From positions 186,001 to 250,000 of the forward strand of contig CAVPHU010000001.1 of assembly GCA_963704815.1 (NCBI GenBank): a DNA stretch of 64,000 nucleotides. The letters are read 5' to 3'. Origin of the DNA: DATKWD01 sp963704815 (GTDB lineage Bacteria > Actinomycetota > Acidimicrobiia > Acidimicrobiales > Salinilacustritrichaceae). The position numbers and the translations under genes were made by a program. Positions 44,030 through 53,164 of the stretch are shown piece by piece; positions within the stretch are counted from its first letter, which is position 1; every line of letters begins with the position of its first letter. Below the pieces are notes generated by a model. It was not told the DNA's origin and made no database searches. It saw only the letters and a list, made by a program, of their open reading frames with translations.

Positions 44030-45765
44030 TCACACCTCGACGACGCGTACGGTTCCGGTGCTGCCGTCGACTTCGATGGTCGCACCGTCGGGAATGGTGG
44101 TGGTGGCGTCGGTGGCCGAGATGACACACGGCAGACCCAGCTCGCGGCTGACGATCACCGCATGGCTGGTCTGACCGCCGACATCGACCACGACACCGCC
44201 CGCGGTCATGAACAGTGGGGTCCACGACGGGTCGGTGTAGGGCGCCACGAGGATGTCGCCCGGTTCGAGGGCGGACGGGTCGGCCGGATCGGTCACGACC
44301 CGGGCGACGCCGGTCACGACGCCCGGTGAGCCGGAGATCCCGGCGATCGTGGAGCCGGCGCCGAGCTGGGCTCCGGCCGCACGGTCGGTGCGGCGGTCCC
44401 AGTCGCTGAGCGGCGGCACGATGCCGTCCCTGACGATGAACGGCGGCTCGAGGTCCCAGAGGGCGGCGTAGTCGGCCGCACGCTGCTCGAGCAGCTCGCG
44501 GAACGACTTCGGATCGGCCACGAAGTCGTCGAGCTCGGGCTCGAGCAGCATGAAGATGTGGTCGGCGTCGGCCAGGTCGCCCGCCTCGGCGTGTCGCCGG
44601 CCGAGCTCGCGGAACAGCATCCGGCCCTCGTGGATGACCTTGACGATGGTGGTCTTGGTGCGCTCGCGGTACGCCATCATGTTGGCCGCGATCAGCGCTG
44701 CTTCGACCATGCCGGCCAACTCGTCGTCGTCGGCCACCTTCGCCCGAACCTCGCCCGTGACGGCTTCGCGCTGGGCCGCGATGGCATCGTGACGCGCCGG
44801 GGCGACTCGTCGTCGGTCTGGAACCGCACCCGGTCGAGTGCCGCCAGGGCCAGGGCCGGTCGGGTCTCCCAGCTGTCGGCGTACATGTCCCACTCGTTGG
44901 GCCCACGAGAGCCGAACTCGTGGATGAACGCTTCCCAGTCGGCGATCAGATCGACGGCGTCGGGTGACGGGTCGGTCCGCAGCCGTTCGAGCACGTCGTC
45001 GAGGTCGTCGTCGAAGGCTGCGGTCAGGACCGCGCTGCGGCGAATCTTGCGGGACATGTCCCACAGGGCGTGGCTGGGCAGCGTGGAGTCGACATCGCCG
45101 ATCCCGGCGAGCAGCTTCATCGCGATGGTCGTGTCGCCGATGGCGTCACCGACGGCACTCAGCAGGCCGGGGCCGATGGCCGCGCTCGAGCCCGACACGG
45201 TGTGCTGCTCGAACAGGTGCTGCAGCAGGGGTCGGATCGGTCGGGCACGATCGAGCAGCTCTTGATCCGAAGAGGTGGTCAGGTCGCCCCGGCTCGCTCG
45301 CAGCGCGTCGGCGGTGGCCTTGTCGTCGTCGATCTCCGGCCACGTCGTGGCCGACATCACGAACGCGGTGTTGGCCTCGATGTTGGCCACGAGGTGGGGC
45401 TTGTCGTCGTCGGGATGGGGCACGTAGGGCGGCACGTCGGGGTGGTCGCCGAAGAAGGCCATGTCGAGCTGCTCGACGGTCACGCCCGGGTTGCGGACGC
45501 CCTGCATCCGACAGCTCGAGAGGTTCAGGTAGAAGTAGCCGCCGAACATCCCGAACGTCTCGGGGTACTCGTCGTCGTAGTCGGCCATCTCGTGCGTGCC
45601 ACCGCGGATCCACCCGTCGCGCAGGCCGAGGACCATCGCCCCTTCCCATCCCCAGGTCCACCCGAGCGGGCTGACCGGATCGCCCATGACCTCACCGGCG
45701 TTCGCTCGCGTGTAGTGCGGGAACCGCTCGCTGGTCGGCCAGTCGGTGAGGTATCCGTCGTCCAT
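44030..45765 (-). CDS. PEP-utilising (phosphohistidine) domain protein without ATP-grasp domain, one frame break
   Basis: About 578 aa after repair of one missing base near 44799-44802 (CCCC/G run). N-terminal and middle regions (HYTRANAGEVMGDPVSPLGW, WIRGGTHEMADYDDEYPETF, helical DUF-like segment) resemble the substrate domain of rifampin phosphotransferase-like proteins. The C-terminus is the mobile swivelling domain with the phospho-acceptor His in GGQTSHAVIVSRELGLPCV. No nucleotide-binding ATP-grasp domain is present, so it must depend on a partner or act differently. Starts 13 bp from a palindromic operator candidate. Confidence 0.8.
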
Positions 45766-45777
45766 CTTTGGAGAAAC

Positions 45778-45791
45778 TAACCGCGCGGTTA
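45778..45791. promoter_or_regulatory. Perfect 14-bp palindrome, TetR-type operator candidate
   Basis: TAACCGCGCGGTTA lies between divergent genes (starts at 45765 and about 45804). Its form, A/T arms around a CG-rich core, is like operators of TetR-family regulators of actinobacterial lipid or steroid catabolism. One TetR gene occurs in the window at 33191-33793 but nothing links them directly. Confidence 0.55.
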
Positions 45792-45803
45792 CTTTCGTGG
45801 GAA

Positions 45804-46331
45804 GTGCCCGAGGACTTCGAGGACGTGTCGAACTACCCGCTCTCGGACGAGCGCGAGCGAGTGCTCTACGCGAAGCAGACCGAATGCACCTTCATGTGGA
45901 CCAACAAGGCCGGCGAGCCGGTGGGGGTCATCATGAACTACGTCGTGCACGAAGGGTCGTTCTGGCTCACCGCCACCCGGCGTCGGGCCCGGGTCGCCGC
46001 CATCGAGCGTGACCCGCGCGTGGCGATCGCCATCTCCAGCCGGGGCACCGACATCGGGGTCAGCCAGAGCGTGACCCACAAGGGCATCGCCGCCGTCCAC
46101 GCCGACCAGGCCACCAAGGACTGGTTCTACCCCGCCCTCGCCGCCGCAGTACGCCCCGACTCCGAGTCACAGCAGCAGGCCTTCGTCGAGCACCTCGATT
46201 CGCCGGGACGGGTCGTCATCGAGGTCCGCCCGACCCAGCGCATCGGCTTCGACAGCGAGTTGATGCTCCGCGACACCGACGCGGGGATGTCCGCGTTCTC
46301 AGCTCTGAGGCGGACCGAGCACGAGACGTAG
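45804..46331 (+). CDS. Pyridoxamine 5'-phosphate oxidase-fold (F420/FMN) protein
   Basis: 175 aa from the GTG at 45804; a TTG at 45768 is possible but would put the operator palindrome inside the gene. Split-barrel flavin/F420-binding features: TECTFMWTNKAGEPVGVIMNYVVHEGSFWLTATRRRARVAAIERDPRVAIAIS. Likely an F420- or FMN-dependent reductase or a sequestering protein. The 3' end overlaps the convergent sugar-isomerase-like gene by 33 bp. Confidence 0.82.
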   Translation: MPEDFEDVSNYPLSDERERVLYAKQTECTFMWTNKAGEPVGVIMNYVVHEGSFWLTATRRRARVAAIERDPRVAIAISSRGTDIGVSQSVTHKGIAAVHADQATKDWFYPALAAAVRPDSESQQQAFVEHLDSPGRVVIEVRPTQRIGFDSELMLRDTDAGMSAFSALRRTEHET

Positions 46332-47158
46332 ACCGTCGACACAGCGCTTCACGAACTCGGCGCCATCGGTCTGCCATGCGGCCTGGTTGCACACCTCGAG
46401 CGCCCACGGGGCCGTGGTGCCCGTCGCCCGGATCGCAGCCACGAAGCTCGTCAGGTCGAATTCACCGTCGCCCGGCGGGACGCGGTTCCGAACCGTGTCG
46501 GCCTCGTAGTCGTCCAGGGCGGGCACGATGGAGCCGTCACTCATCTGCACGTCGATGATCTTCTCGCCCGGCAACGCCCGGATCACGCCGAGGTCGTTGG
46601 CGCCACGCTGGTGGTGCCAGACGTCGATGCACAGACCCCGTTGTCGCGATCGGCGGCCTCGACGACGCGAAAGGCGTCGGCGGCGGTCGCGACGTGGGTC
46701 GACGGCATGAACTCCAGTGCGACGAGTAGGCCGTGCTCGGCGGCTCGGTCGCAGAGGGCACCGAATGCCTCGGCGGAGTCGCCGACGGTCGCCGTGCGCG
46801 AGCCGAGGGCATGGAGGCTCCGGCACTCGAACCGGTCGGCGATGCGGAACGCCGCTGTTTCCTGGTCGATCGCGTCCGCGGTGTCGGCCCGGACCGGGTC
46901 GGCCCAAGTGCGCAGGGCGTCGATCTCGGCCACGCAGAGGTTGCGCTCGTCGAGCAGTCCGGTGAGTCGGTCGGCGCTGCCACCGGCCTCGAGCCTTCGA
47001 TAGTCCTCGATGGAGACACCGATGGCTCGACAGCCGGCGCCGGCGGCGGCGTCGACCCGCTGGATGATGTCGTGATGGCGCCCGAGCGTGAAGTGGCTGA
47101 GCACGAAGTCGTTCTGGGCGAGGTCGCGGGCGACGCGGCGGTGGCCATCTGAGAGCAT
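46299..47158 (-). CDS. Sugar phosphate isomerase/epimerase-like TIM barrel protein, one frame break
   Basis: Begins at the ATG at 47158 (MLSDGHRRVARDLAQNDFVLSHFTLG). AP-endonuclease-2-type barrel motifs: GCRAIGVSIEDYRRL, HGLLVALEFMPSTHVATAADAF. Near 46636-46639 one G is missing from a G-run; restored, it reads GGLCIDVWHHQRGANDLGVI with metal-ligand His-His, then EKIIDVQMSDGS. Repaired length is 286 aa, normal. Possible xylose-isomerase-like catabolic enzyme. Confidence 0.82.
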
Positions 47159-47187
47159 TGTCTCCCACCTGAACGAGGAGCACACCG

Positions 47188-48000
47188 ATGGGGCGTCTGG
47201 ACGGCAAGGTCGCAGTGGTCACCGGCGGCGCCAGCGGGATCGGCGCGGCCATCGTCGATCGCTTCGTCGAGGAAGGCGCTGACGTCGTGGTGGCAGATCT
47301 GCAGGACGCTGGTGGGACGGTCGGCCGGTTCTGCCGGACCGACGTGACCTCGGAGTCCGACGTGGCGGCCGCCGTCGACCTGGCCGTGTCGGCGTTCGGC
47401 CGCCTCGACGTCATGGTCAACAACGCCGGCATCGTCGGGGCCGTCGGACCGATCGCCGAGACGAGCGAGGCGTCGTTCGACCAGACGATCGGCGTCCTGC
47501 TCAAGGGCGTGTTCCTGGGCACCAAACACGCAGCGCGGGTGATGATGCCGCAGGGCTCGGGCTCGATCATCTCGACCGCCAGTACCGCCGGTGTCGTGGG
47601 TGGCCTCGGCCCGCACCTCTACACCGCAGCGAAGCATGCCGTCGTGGGACTCACGAAGTCGGTCGCCAACGAACTGGGTCCTCACGGAATCCGGGTCAAC
47701 TCGGTGGCGCCGGGCTCGACCATGACTCCCCTGGTCACCTCGCTGAGCGGCGACGTCGAGGACTCGGTGGTCAGGGAGCGCCTGGCATCGTCGAGTCTGC
47801 TCGGCATCGCGGGCATGCCCGCCGACATGGCCAACGGCGTCCTCTACCTGGCCGGCGACGAGGCTCGCTACGTGACCGGTCACTGTCTGGTCATCGACGC
47901 CGGCCAGACCACGAGCGGGACCGTGGGGCATCGCTTCCACCAGGGCGAACCGGGGGTCATTCGAGGCGCCCCGACCGGATCTACGCTCCCCGAGTCATGA
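47188..48000 (+). CDS. Short-chain dehydrogenase/reductase
   Basis: 270 aa. NAD site VVTGGASGIGAAI, acidic VADLQD after strand 2 (NAD preference), NNAG, catalytic Ser in ISTASTAGV and YTAAK. The C-terminal tail after DAGQTTSGTVG is about 25 residues longer than typical. ATG preceded by GAGGAG. The stop overlaps the ATG of the ABM gene (ATGA), so these are coupled. Confidence 0.9.
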   Translation: MGRLDGKVAVVTGGASGIGAAIVDRFVEEGADVVVADLQDAGGTVGRFCRTDVTSESDVAAAVDLAVSAFGRLDVMVNNAGIVGAVGPIAETSEASFDQTIGVLLKGVFLGTKHAARVMMPQGSGSIISTASTAGVVGGLGPHLYTAAKHAVVGLTKSVANELGPHGIRVNSVAPGSTMTPLVTSLSGDVEDSVVRERLASSSLLGIAGMPADMANGVLYLAGDEARYVTGHCLVIDAGQTTSGTVGHRFHQGEPGVIRGAPTGSTLPES

Positions 48001-48356
48001 TCATCATCGCCGGCCACCTCGAGTACCCGGATCGTGCGGCACGCGACGCGATCCTGACTGCCGGAGAAGCCCTTCAGCTGGCCACCCGCGACGACGAACC
48101 CGGCTGTGTCGAGTACTGCTTCTCAGCAGATCCGGTCGTCGACACGCGGGTGCGGGTCTACGAACTCTGGAAGGACCAGGCGTCGCTGGCCGCTCACTTC
48201 GACCACGACAACTACCGCGCCATGCGCGAGGTGTTTCACCTGTTCCCGCGCACGGGCGGCGAGGTGAAGAAGTATCGCTGCGACCTGTCCGAGCCGGTCT
48301 ACGACGAGACCCGCACCCTGCGCGCCGACTTCTTCACGGCTCCCTCATCGGACTGA
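47997..48356 (+). CDS. Antibiotic biosynthesis monooxygenase (ABM) domain protein
   Basis: 119 aa dimeric ferredoxin-like fold: MIIIAGHLEYPDRAARDAIL, DEPGCVEYCFSADPVVDTRVRVYELWKDQASLAAHFDHDNYRAM. Typical putative quinol monooxygenase layout. C-terminal extension of about 25 residues. Coupled to the SDR upstream and 6 bp before the NTF2-fold gene. Confidence 0.87.
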   Translation: MIIIAGHLEYPDRAARDAILTAGEALQLATRDDEPGCVEYCFSADPVVDTRVRVYELWKDQASLAAHFDHDNYRAMREVFHLFPRTGGEVKKYRCDLSEPVYDETRTLRADFFTAPSSD

Positions 48357-48361
48357 GTCAC

Positions 48362-48766
48362 GTGAGCGATCAGACCGACGATCGGGGGGCGATCATCGAC
48401 CTGGCCCTGGCCTACGGACGGGCCGTCGACGACGGCGACTTCGATGCGCTGCGCGCTCTGTTCACCGTCGATGCGACCGCCGAGTTGGGAGGACCGGGCC
48501 AGAGCGGGATCGACGAGATCTGTGAGCGCCTGTCGACAGCTCTGTCCCCCTATGTCCGCTGGGAGCATCACCTCGGCGATCATGAGGTCGCCGTCGACGG
48601 CGACACCGCCACGGCCCGGTGCTCGGTGCATGCGATCCACGTCCGGCCCGAGGGTGAGTCGTCTCCGATCTACACCGTGGTGGGCACCTACGAAGACCGG
48701 TTGTCGCGCACCGGTGCCGGCTGGCGGATCACCCACCGCGCGCTCGTCGTCACCCATCGCGACTGA
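48362..48766 (+). CDS. NTF2-fold SnoaL-like protein
   Basis: 134 aa from a GTG. AIIDLALAYGRAVDDGDFDALRALFTVDATAELGG and YEDRLSRTGAGWRITHRALVVTHRD are the typical SnoaL_4/ring-hydroxylating-beta-like ends. Third gene of the SDR-ABM-NTF2 run; likely acts on the same substrate class, which is not identifiable. Confidence 0.85.
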   Translation: MSDQTDDRGAIIDLALAYGRAVDDGDFDALRALFTVDATAELGGPGQSGIDEICERLSTALSPYVRWEHHLGDHEVAVDGDTATARCSVHAIHVRPEGESSPIYTVVGTYEDRLSRTGAGWRITHRALVVTHRD

Positions 48767-48924
48767 CGCTCCGCGGCACGCCGCGCTACGCGAGGCTCGC
48801 GATCGAGACACCGGCTGCTGCGGGGATCCGACTACCCTCCGGTCGACTCGGCCGGGCCGTGCTCGGTCGCCGCTCGACGGTCTCCCACCCTTACCGAATC
48901 GGCTGATCGGAGCCCTGGAGCACC

Positions 48925-49698
48925 ATGACCGCCAAGCTCGACCACGCAGTCTCTCTCTACCTGGAAGGCATCCGCGACGGCAACGCGCGTGAGGCCGTCG
49001 AGACCTACACCGGGAACCGGTACATCCAACACTCGACGGGCGTCCGCGACGGGGTCGAGGGATTCGTCGAGTTCTTCGAGCGCTTCATCGAGCGCAACCC
49101 AAGGCGCGACATCCAGATCATCCGGGCCATCGAAGACGGTCGCTACGTCTTCCTGCACGCGTACCAGAACCTCAACGACGGTGAAGCCGAGTGGGTCACC
49201 ACCGACTTCTTCGAGACCGACACCCACGACAAGATCGTCGAGCACTGGGACCTCATCGCCCCCTACGTGTCCCACACACCTTCGGGGCACACGTCGATCG
49301 ACGGCCCGACCGAGGTGGCCGACCTCGGCCGGACCGAGGAGAACAAGGCCGTCGTTCGCGAGCTGATCGAACACGTCCTCATCCCTGGCGGCGACCCGTC
49401 GAGAGTCGGCGAATTCATCGCTGACGGGTACATCCAACACAGCGGCGAGGTGGCCGACGGGCTCGAGGCCTTCCGTGAGCTCGCGATCGCGCCCGACAAG
49501 CCGCTGCTGTATTCCGAGCTCGTCCTGCTCGTCGGACAGGGCAACTTCGTCGCCACGCTGTGCAAGGCCACGTGGGAAGGCGCTCCCTACGCCCAGGGCG
49601 ATCTGTTCCGCCTCGAGGACGGCCTCATCGTCGAGCACTGGATCAACAACGAAGCCATCGGGCCCGAGTCCGAATGGGTCAACTCCGGCAAGTTCTAG
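48925..49698 (+). CDS. Protein with two tandem NTF2-like domains
   Basis: 257 aa. Each half has the same pattern: RYIQHSTGVRDGVEGFVEFFERFIE ... DKIVEHWDLIAP in the first and YIQHSGEVADGLEAFRELAI ... GLIVEHWINNEAIG in the second, so the gene arose from an internal duplication. The YIQHS and IVEHW motifs are those of SnoaL-like cyclase relatives. Upstream 158 bp hold no gene. Confidence 0.83.
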   Translation: MTAKLDHAVSLYLEGIRDGNAREAVETYTGNRYIQHSTGVRDGVEGFVEFFERFIERNPRRDIQIIRAIEDGRYVFLHAYQNLNDGEAEWVTTDFFETDTHDKIVEHWDLIAPYVSHTPSGHTSIDGPTEVADLGRTEENKAVVRELIEHVLIPGGDPSRVGEFIADGYIQHSGEVADGLEAFRELAIAPDKPLLYSELVLLVGQGNFVATLCKATWEGAPYAQGDLFRLEDGLIVEHWINNEAIGPESEWVNSGKF

Positions 49699-49731
49699 AC
49701 ACCTCGGGACGGCGACGGGATACTCGGTTCC

Positions 49732-49839
49732 ATGCGGGTGGGTATCGCACACCACTCGGGCTGGGCGGTGGCGGTCACGGCTTCAGCACACCAGGTGGTC
49801 GACCGGCGACGTATCGACCTGATCGAGCCGTCCCCGCTA
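49732..49839 (+). pseudogene. N-terminal fragment of a truncated gene
   Basis: ATG at 49732 opens a peptide starting MRVGIAHHSGWAVAVTAS and continuing VVDRRRIDLIEP, which resembles the start of an uncharacterised actinobacterial protein (about 35 residues). Beyond that the frame merely runs antisense through the ACT-domain gene. The 3' part of the original gene seems to have been deleted. Confidence 0.5.
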
Positions 49840-50220
49840 TCGGGCGGTCAGGGCGGCGATCGCATCCTCGGCGCTGGCGAGCGGGACGAGCAGGTGATCG
49901 TGGAAGGAGCCGGCGATGACGTTGCACGCGATGCCCTGATCGGCCAGAGTCCGCGACACGGCCGCCGTCAACCCGACCGCATCCAGCGAGCTGTGGACAT
50001 CGAGGGTCAGCCAGGCGCACTCGAAGTCGTGAGCCCACCCATTGTCCGAGGCGACGTCGACTTCGGCCACGACCGTGGTGCCCTCGGACTCCGAGACCAG
50101 CGCGTGCACCCCGTTGCCGAGCTTCACGGGCTCGGCCACGGTCGTGACCACGAACGTGCCCGGGCGGCGGGAGACCGTGAGGGTGCTCAGCATCGCCTCG
50201 AGATCGGTCTCGCCGGGCAC
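49837..50220 (-). CDS. ACT domain-containing protein
   Basis: 127 aa. Two ACT-like halves: LSTLTVSRRPGTFVVTTVAEP and AWLTLDVHSSLDAVGLTAAVSRTLADQGIACNVIAGSFHDHLLVPLASAEDAIAAL. The second matches the small-molecule sensing ACT_7 type common in small stand-alone proteins. Ligand unknown, perhaps an amino acid. Confidence 0.82.
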   Translation of the reverse strand: MPGETDLEAMLSTLTVSRRPGTFVVTTVAEPVKLGNGVHALVSESEGTTVVAEVDVASDNGWAHDFECAWLTLDVHSSLDAVGLTAAVSRTLADQGIACNVIAGSFHDHLLVPLASAEDAIAALTAR

Positions 50221-50314
50221 CGAGCGAACCTAGCGTGCGGCCCGCCGGAGGCTTCCGAGCGGCCCGGCTCGATCCCGTAGTCTTGGGCCTCATCGATCCG
50301 AAGCTGGAGCCTTG

Positions 50315-50890
50315 GTGAACCCCGACGTCGACACCTACATCCTCGAGTCGGAGCGGTGGCCGGCCGAGATGACCGCGCTGCGCCCGATCCTGCTCGGTGG
50401 TGGGTTGACCGAGGAGATCAAATGGGGCAAGCCCTGCTACGGCCACGACGGCAAGAACATCGTCATCCTCCAGGAGATGAAGGACTTTCTGGCCCTCATG
50501 TTCTTCAAGGGCGCCTTGCTGAGCGATCCCGAAGGTGTGCTCCACGATCAGGGGCCGAACTCCCGATCGGCTCGTCGCATGCAGTTCTCGTCGGTCGGGG
50601 ACGTGTCGCGGTTGTCCGACACGGTCGGCGCGTACATCGACGAGGCCGTCCACGTCGAGGATGCGGGCCTCGAGGTCGGTCCGGCACCCGAGCTGGTTCT
50701 GGTCGACGAACTCCAGCATCGCCTCGACTCAGATCCCGCGCTGAAGGCCGCGTTCGAGGCGCTGACTCCCGGCCGGCAGCGGGAGTACCACCTGCACGTC
50801 TCCGGTGCCAAGCAAGCCAAGACCCGCGAGTCCCGAGTCGACAAGTGTACGCAGAACATCCTCGACGGGAAGGGCCTCCGCGACCGCTGA
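50315..50890 (+). CDS. YdeI/OmpD-associated (DUF1801 plus DUF1905-type) protein
   Basis: 191 aa from the GTG at 50315 (a TTG at 50312 is in frame). DUF1801 core: LRPILLGGGLTEEIKWGKPCYGHDGKNIVILQEMKDFLALMFFKGALL; C-terminal YdeI helix EALTPGRQREYHLHVSGAKQAKTRESRVDKC. Function is not established; related proteins are linked to cationic-peptide or stress tolerance. Converges on the PPDK-like gene. Confidence 0.85.
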   Translation: MNPDVDTYILESERWPAEMTALRPILLGGGLTEEIKWGKPCYGHDGKNIVILQEMKDFLALMFFKGALLSDPEGVLHDQGPNSRSARRMQFSSVGDVSRLSDTVGAYIDEAVHVEDAGLEVGPAPELVLVDELQHRLDSDPALKAAFEALTPGRQREYHLHVSGAKQAKTRESRVDKCTQNILDGKGLRDR

Positions 50891-50908
50891 TTCGCTCCCG
50901 AGGGCGTG

Positions 50909-53164
50909 TCAGCCGCGGCCGGCGGCGGCTTCGTCGGCGCGGTTGCGGCCGGTGAGGCGGATCAGTTCTTCGTGCAACTCGAACCAGACGGTGTGGTAGC
51001 TGTCCTCGAGCGGGTGGGCGACCATCTGGTGGGTGCCGGCGGCGATGGCGGCCAGGGCCGCTTCGAGACGGTCGGCGTAGCGGGCGAAGCGGGGTTCGGA
51101 GGCGGCAACCGTCTCGATGATCGGAACGATGGCTTGGTGGATCTCGGTGTCGAGTCGGGCGAGGACCGCCGCGTCGTACTCCGGGTCGGAGTGATCGTTG
51201 GGAACCGTCTCGCGGTCCACGTCGCGCATCTGCCAGCTGGTGATGACCTGCTTGAAGCGGTCGTTGGCCGCATGGAAGTCGTCCAGCAGCGGCTCGATCA
51301 CCGGGCCGAGGCGCTCGGCGTCCGTGGCGAAGCGGGCATCGACCTCGGCGATGGCGTCGGGAAGGAGCCGGAACCGTGCCCCAGCCAGCTCCTGTGCCTT
51401 GTCGTCGGCGACGAGGTCGGTGACCACCGATGAGACGTCATCGGTTGAGCACCCGAGGACCTCGGCGACGGCGTCGGCGGTCGCCATGCCCTTCAAGGCC
51501 ATCACCCGGCTGCAGCTCTCGACCGTCGCAGCCTCGGTCGCACCCGTCGAACCGTCCACTGCGGCGGCCGTCGATCCCGAGCCGGCGCGCTGCCAGCCTC
51601 GGAGGATGCGAACCTCCTCGAGTTCGACCTCGTCACTGGGGTGCTCGCCAAGGAGCACCCATCCGTGCTCGCCGTCGATGGTGAGGGTCTCCCCCACCGC
51701 GACGAAACGGTCGCCGACGGTGAGTCCTGTCGGCTCGACGGTCACGCCGGGCACACCGACGACGGCAGGGAGTCCCCAACTCCGGGCGACGACCGCAGCG
51801 TGGCTGACCAACCCTCCCAGGGTCGTGACCAGGCCGACCGCGGCGGCCATGCCTGCGATGTCAGCGGGCGACGTCTCCCGCCGGACCAGGATCACGGGCT
51901 CGCCGCGGGCCTCGGCTTCGATGGCCTCGTCGATCCCGGTGCGCAGCCGGCCGGACACCCGTCCGGGTGAAGCCGCCAGGCCGGTGGCCAGCACGTCGTC
52001 TGCGGTGTGCGCCCTGACATCGGGGTTCGAACCCCTCGGCGGGTCGGCGAGCACGTCGGCGACCCGTTCGAGCGCGTCGTCCCGACCGAAGTCGAAGGCC
52101 GGGTCTCCGGCCAGGTCGATGGCGACGCGCATGGCGGCGCGAGGGCTTCGCTTGCCCTTGCGGACCTGCAACAGCCAGAGGTGACCGTCCTCCACCGTGA
52201 ACTCGATGTCGGCGAGGTCGGTGAGGTCGTGCTCCAGCAGCGTGGCGGCCTCGTCCAGCTGGGTCGCCACGTCGGGCCAGAGGGTGCGCAGGTCGGCGAT
52301 CGGGAGGGTCTGATGGGTGCCGGCCACCACGTCCTCGCCCTGGGCGCCGACGAGGAAGTCGCCGACGATGCCGGGTGCTCCGGTCGACGGGTCGCGGGTG
52401 AACGCCACCCCGGTGCCCGATCGGTCGCCGAGGTTGCCGAAGGTCATCATCTGGACCGTCGCCGCCGTCCCGAGGTCGTCGTCGATGCCCTCCACCTGCC
52501 GGTAGGTGGAGGCCCGGTCCGACGTCCATGACCGGAACACGGCGTTGACCGCCTCGGTCACCTGCCGGAGCGGGTCGGTCGGGATCTCGAACCCTGCTTC
52601 TGCCAGGAGACGTCGCATCCGCTGCGTCGCCGCAGCGAGCTGGTTGGCGTCGAGGCTGCGGCCCTCGTCCTCGCCCAGACAGTCGAGGGAGACCCGCCGA
52701 AGCACGTCGTCGCCGGTGCCGAGCACGATCGACGAGTAGGACTGCACGAACCGTCGAGCGGTGTCCCAACCGAACCAGCCGTTGCCGGTGGCTGCGCCGA
52801 GTGTGAGCGCGACGTCGTCGGTCATCCCGACGTTCAGGACCGTGTCCATCATCCCCGGCATCGACACCGGTGCGCCCGACCGGACGCTGACCAGGAGCGG
52901 ACTCGGCCCTTCACCGAACCGGCGGCCACTGGTGTCCTCGAGTTCGTCGAGCCCCTCGGCCAGCGCCCGGGTGAGGTCACGGAACCACCCTCCTGCCGCG
53001 ACGCGATTGCAGGCCTCGGTGGTCAGGGTGAAGCCCGCGGGCACCGGCAGCCCGAGCGCGGTCATGCGGGCCAGTGCGGCTCCCTTTCCGCCGAGGAGCG
53101 TCGTGCGCTGCTCGGGTGCGAGGCCGGCGGCCCCGGCGAACGAGTAGCGCAACCGCACGCTCAC
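50909..53164 (-). CDS. Pyruvate phosphate dikinase-like protein lacking the PEP/pyruvate barrel
   Basis: 751 aa from a GTG overlapping the E2 stop. N-terminal PPDK ATP-grasp: TTLLGGKGAALARMTALGLPVPAGF, SVRSGAPVSMPGMMDTVLN, VQMMTFGNLGDRSGTGVAFTRDP, and LWLLQVRKGKRS. The swivelling phosphohistidine domain reads GGLVSHAAVVARSWGLPAV. In place of the usual C-terminal PEP/pyruvate TIM barrel is a winged-helix-like segment (LKGMATADAVAEVLGCSTDDVSSVV) and a helical domain (FHAANDRFKQVITSWQMRD). It cannot be a standard PPDK. Last gene of the 2-oxoacid dehydrogenase operon. Confidence 0.85.
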   Translation of the reverse strand: MSVRLRYSFAGAAGLAPEQRTTLLGGKGAALARMTALGLPVPAGFTLTTEACNRVAAGGWFRDLTRALAEGLDELEDTSGRRFGEGPSPLLVSVRSGAPVSMPGMMDTVLNVGMTDDVALTLGAATGNGWFGWDTARRFVQSYSSIVLGTGDDVLRRVSLDCLGEDEGRSLDANQLAAATQRMRRLLAEAGFEIPTDPLRQVTEAVNAVFRSWTSDRASTYRQVEGIDDDLGTAATVQMMTFGNLGDRSGTGVAFTRDPSTGAPGIVGDFLVGAQGEDVVAGTHQTLPIADLRTLWPDVATQLDEAATLLEHDLTDLADIEFTVEDGHLWLLQVRKGKRSPRAAMRVAIDLAGDPAFDFGRDDALERVADVLADPPRGSNPDVRAHTADDVLATGLAASPGRVSGRLRTGIDEAIEAEARGEPVILVRRETSPADIAGMAAAVGLVTTLGGLVSHAAVVARSWGLPAVVGVPGVTVEPTGLTVGDRFVAVGETLTIDGEHGWVLLGEHPSDEVELEEVRILRGWQRAGSGSTAAAVDGSTGATEAATVESCSRVMALKGMATADAVAEVLGCSTDDVSSVVTDLVADDKAQELAGARFRLLPDAIAEVDARFATDAERLGPVIEPLLDDFHAANDRFKQVITSWQMRDVDRETVPNDHSDPEYDAAVLARLDTEIHQAIVPIIETVAASEPRFARYADRLEAALAAIAAGTHQMVAHPLEDSYHTVWFELHEELIRLTGRNRADEAAAGRG

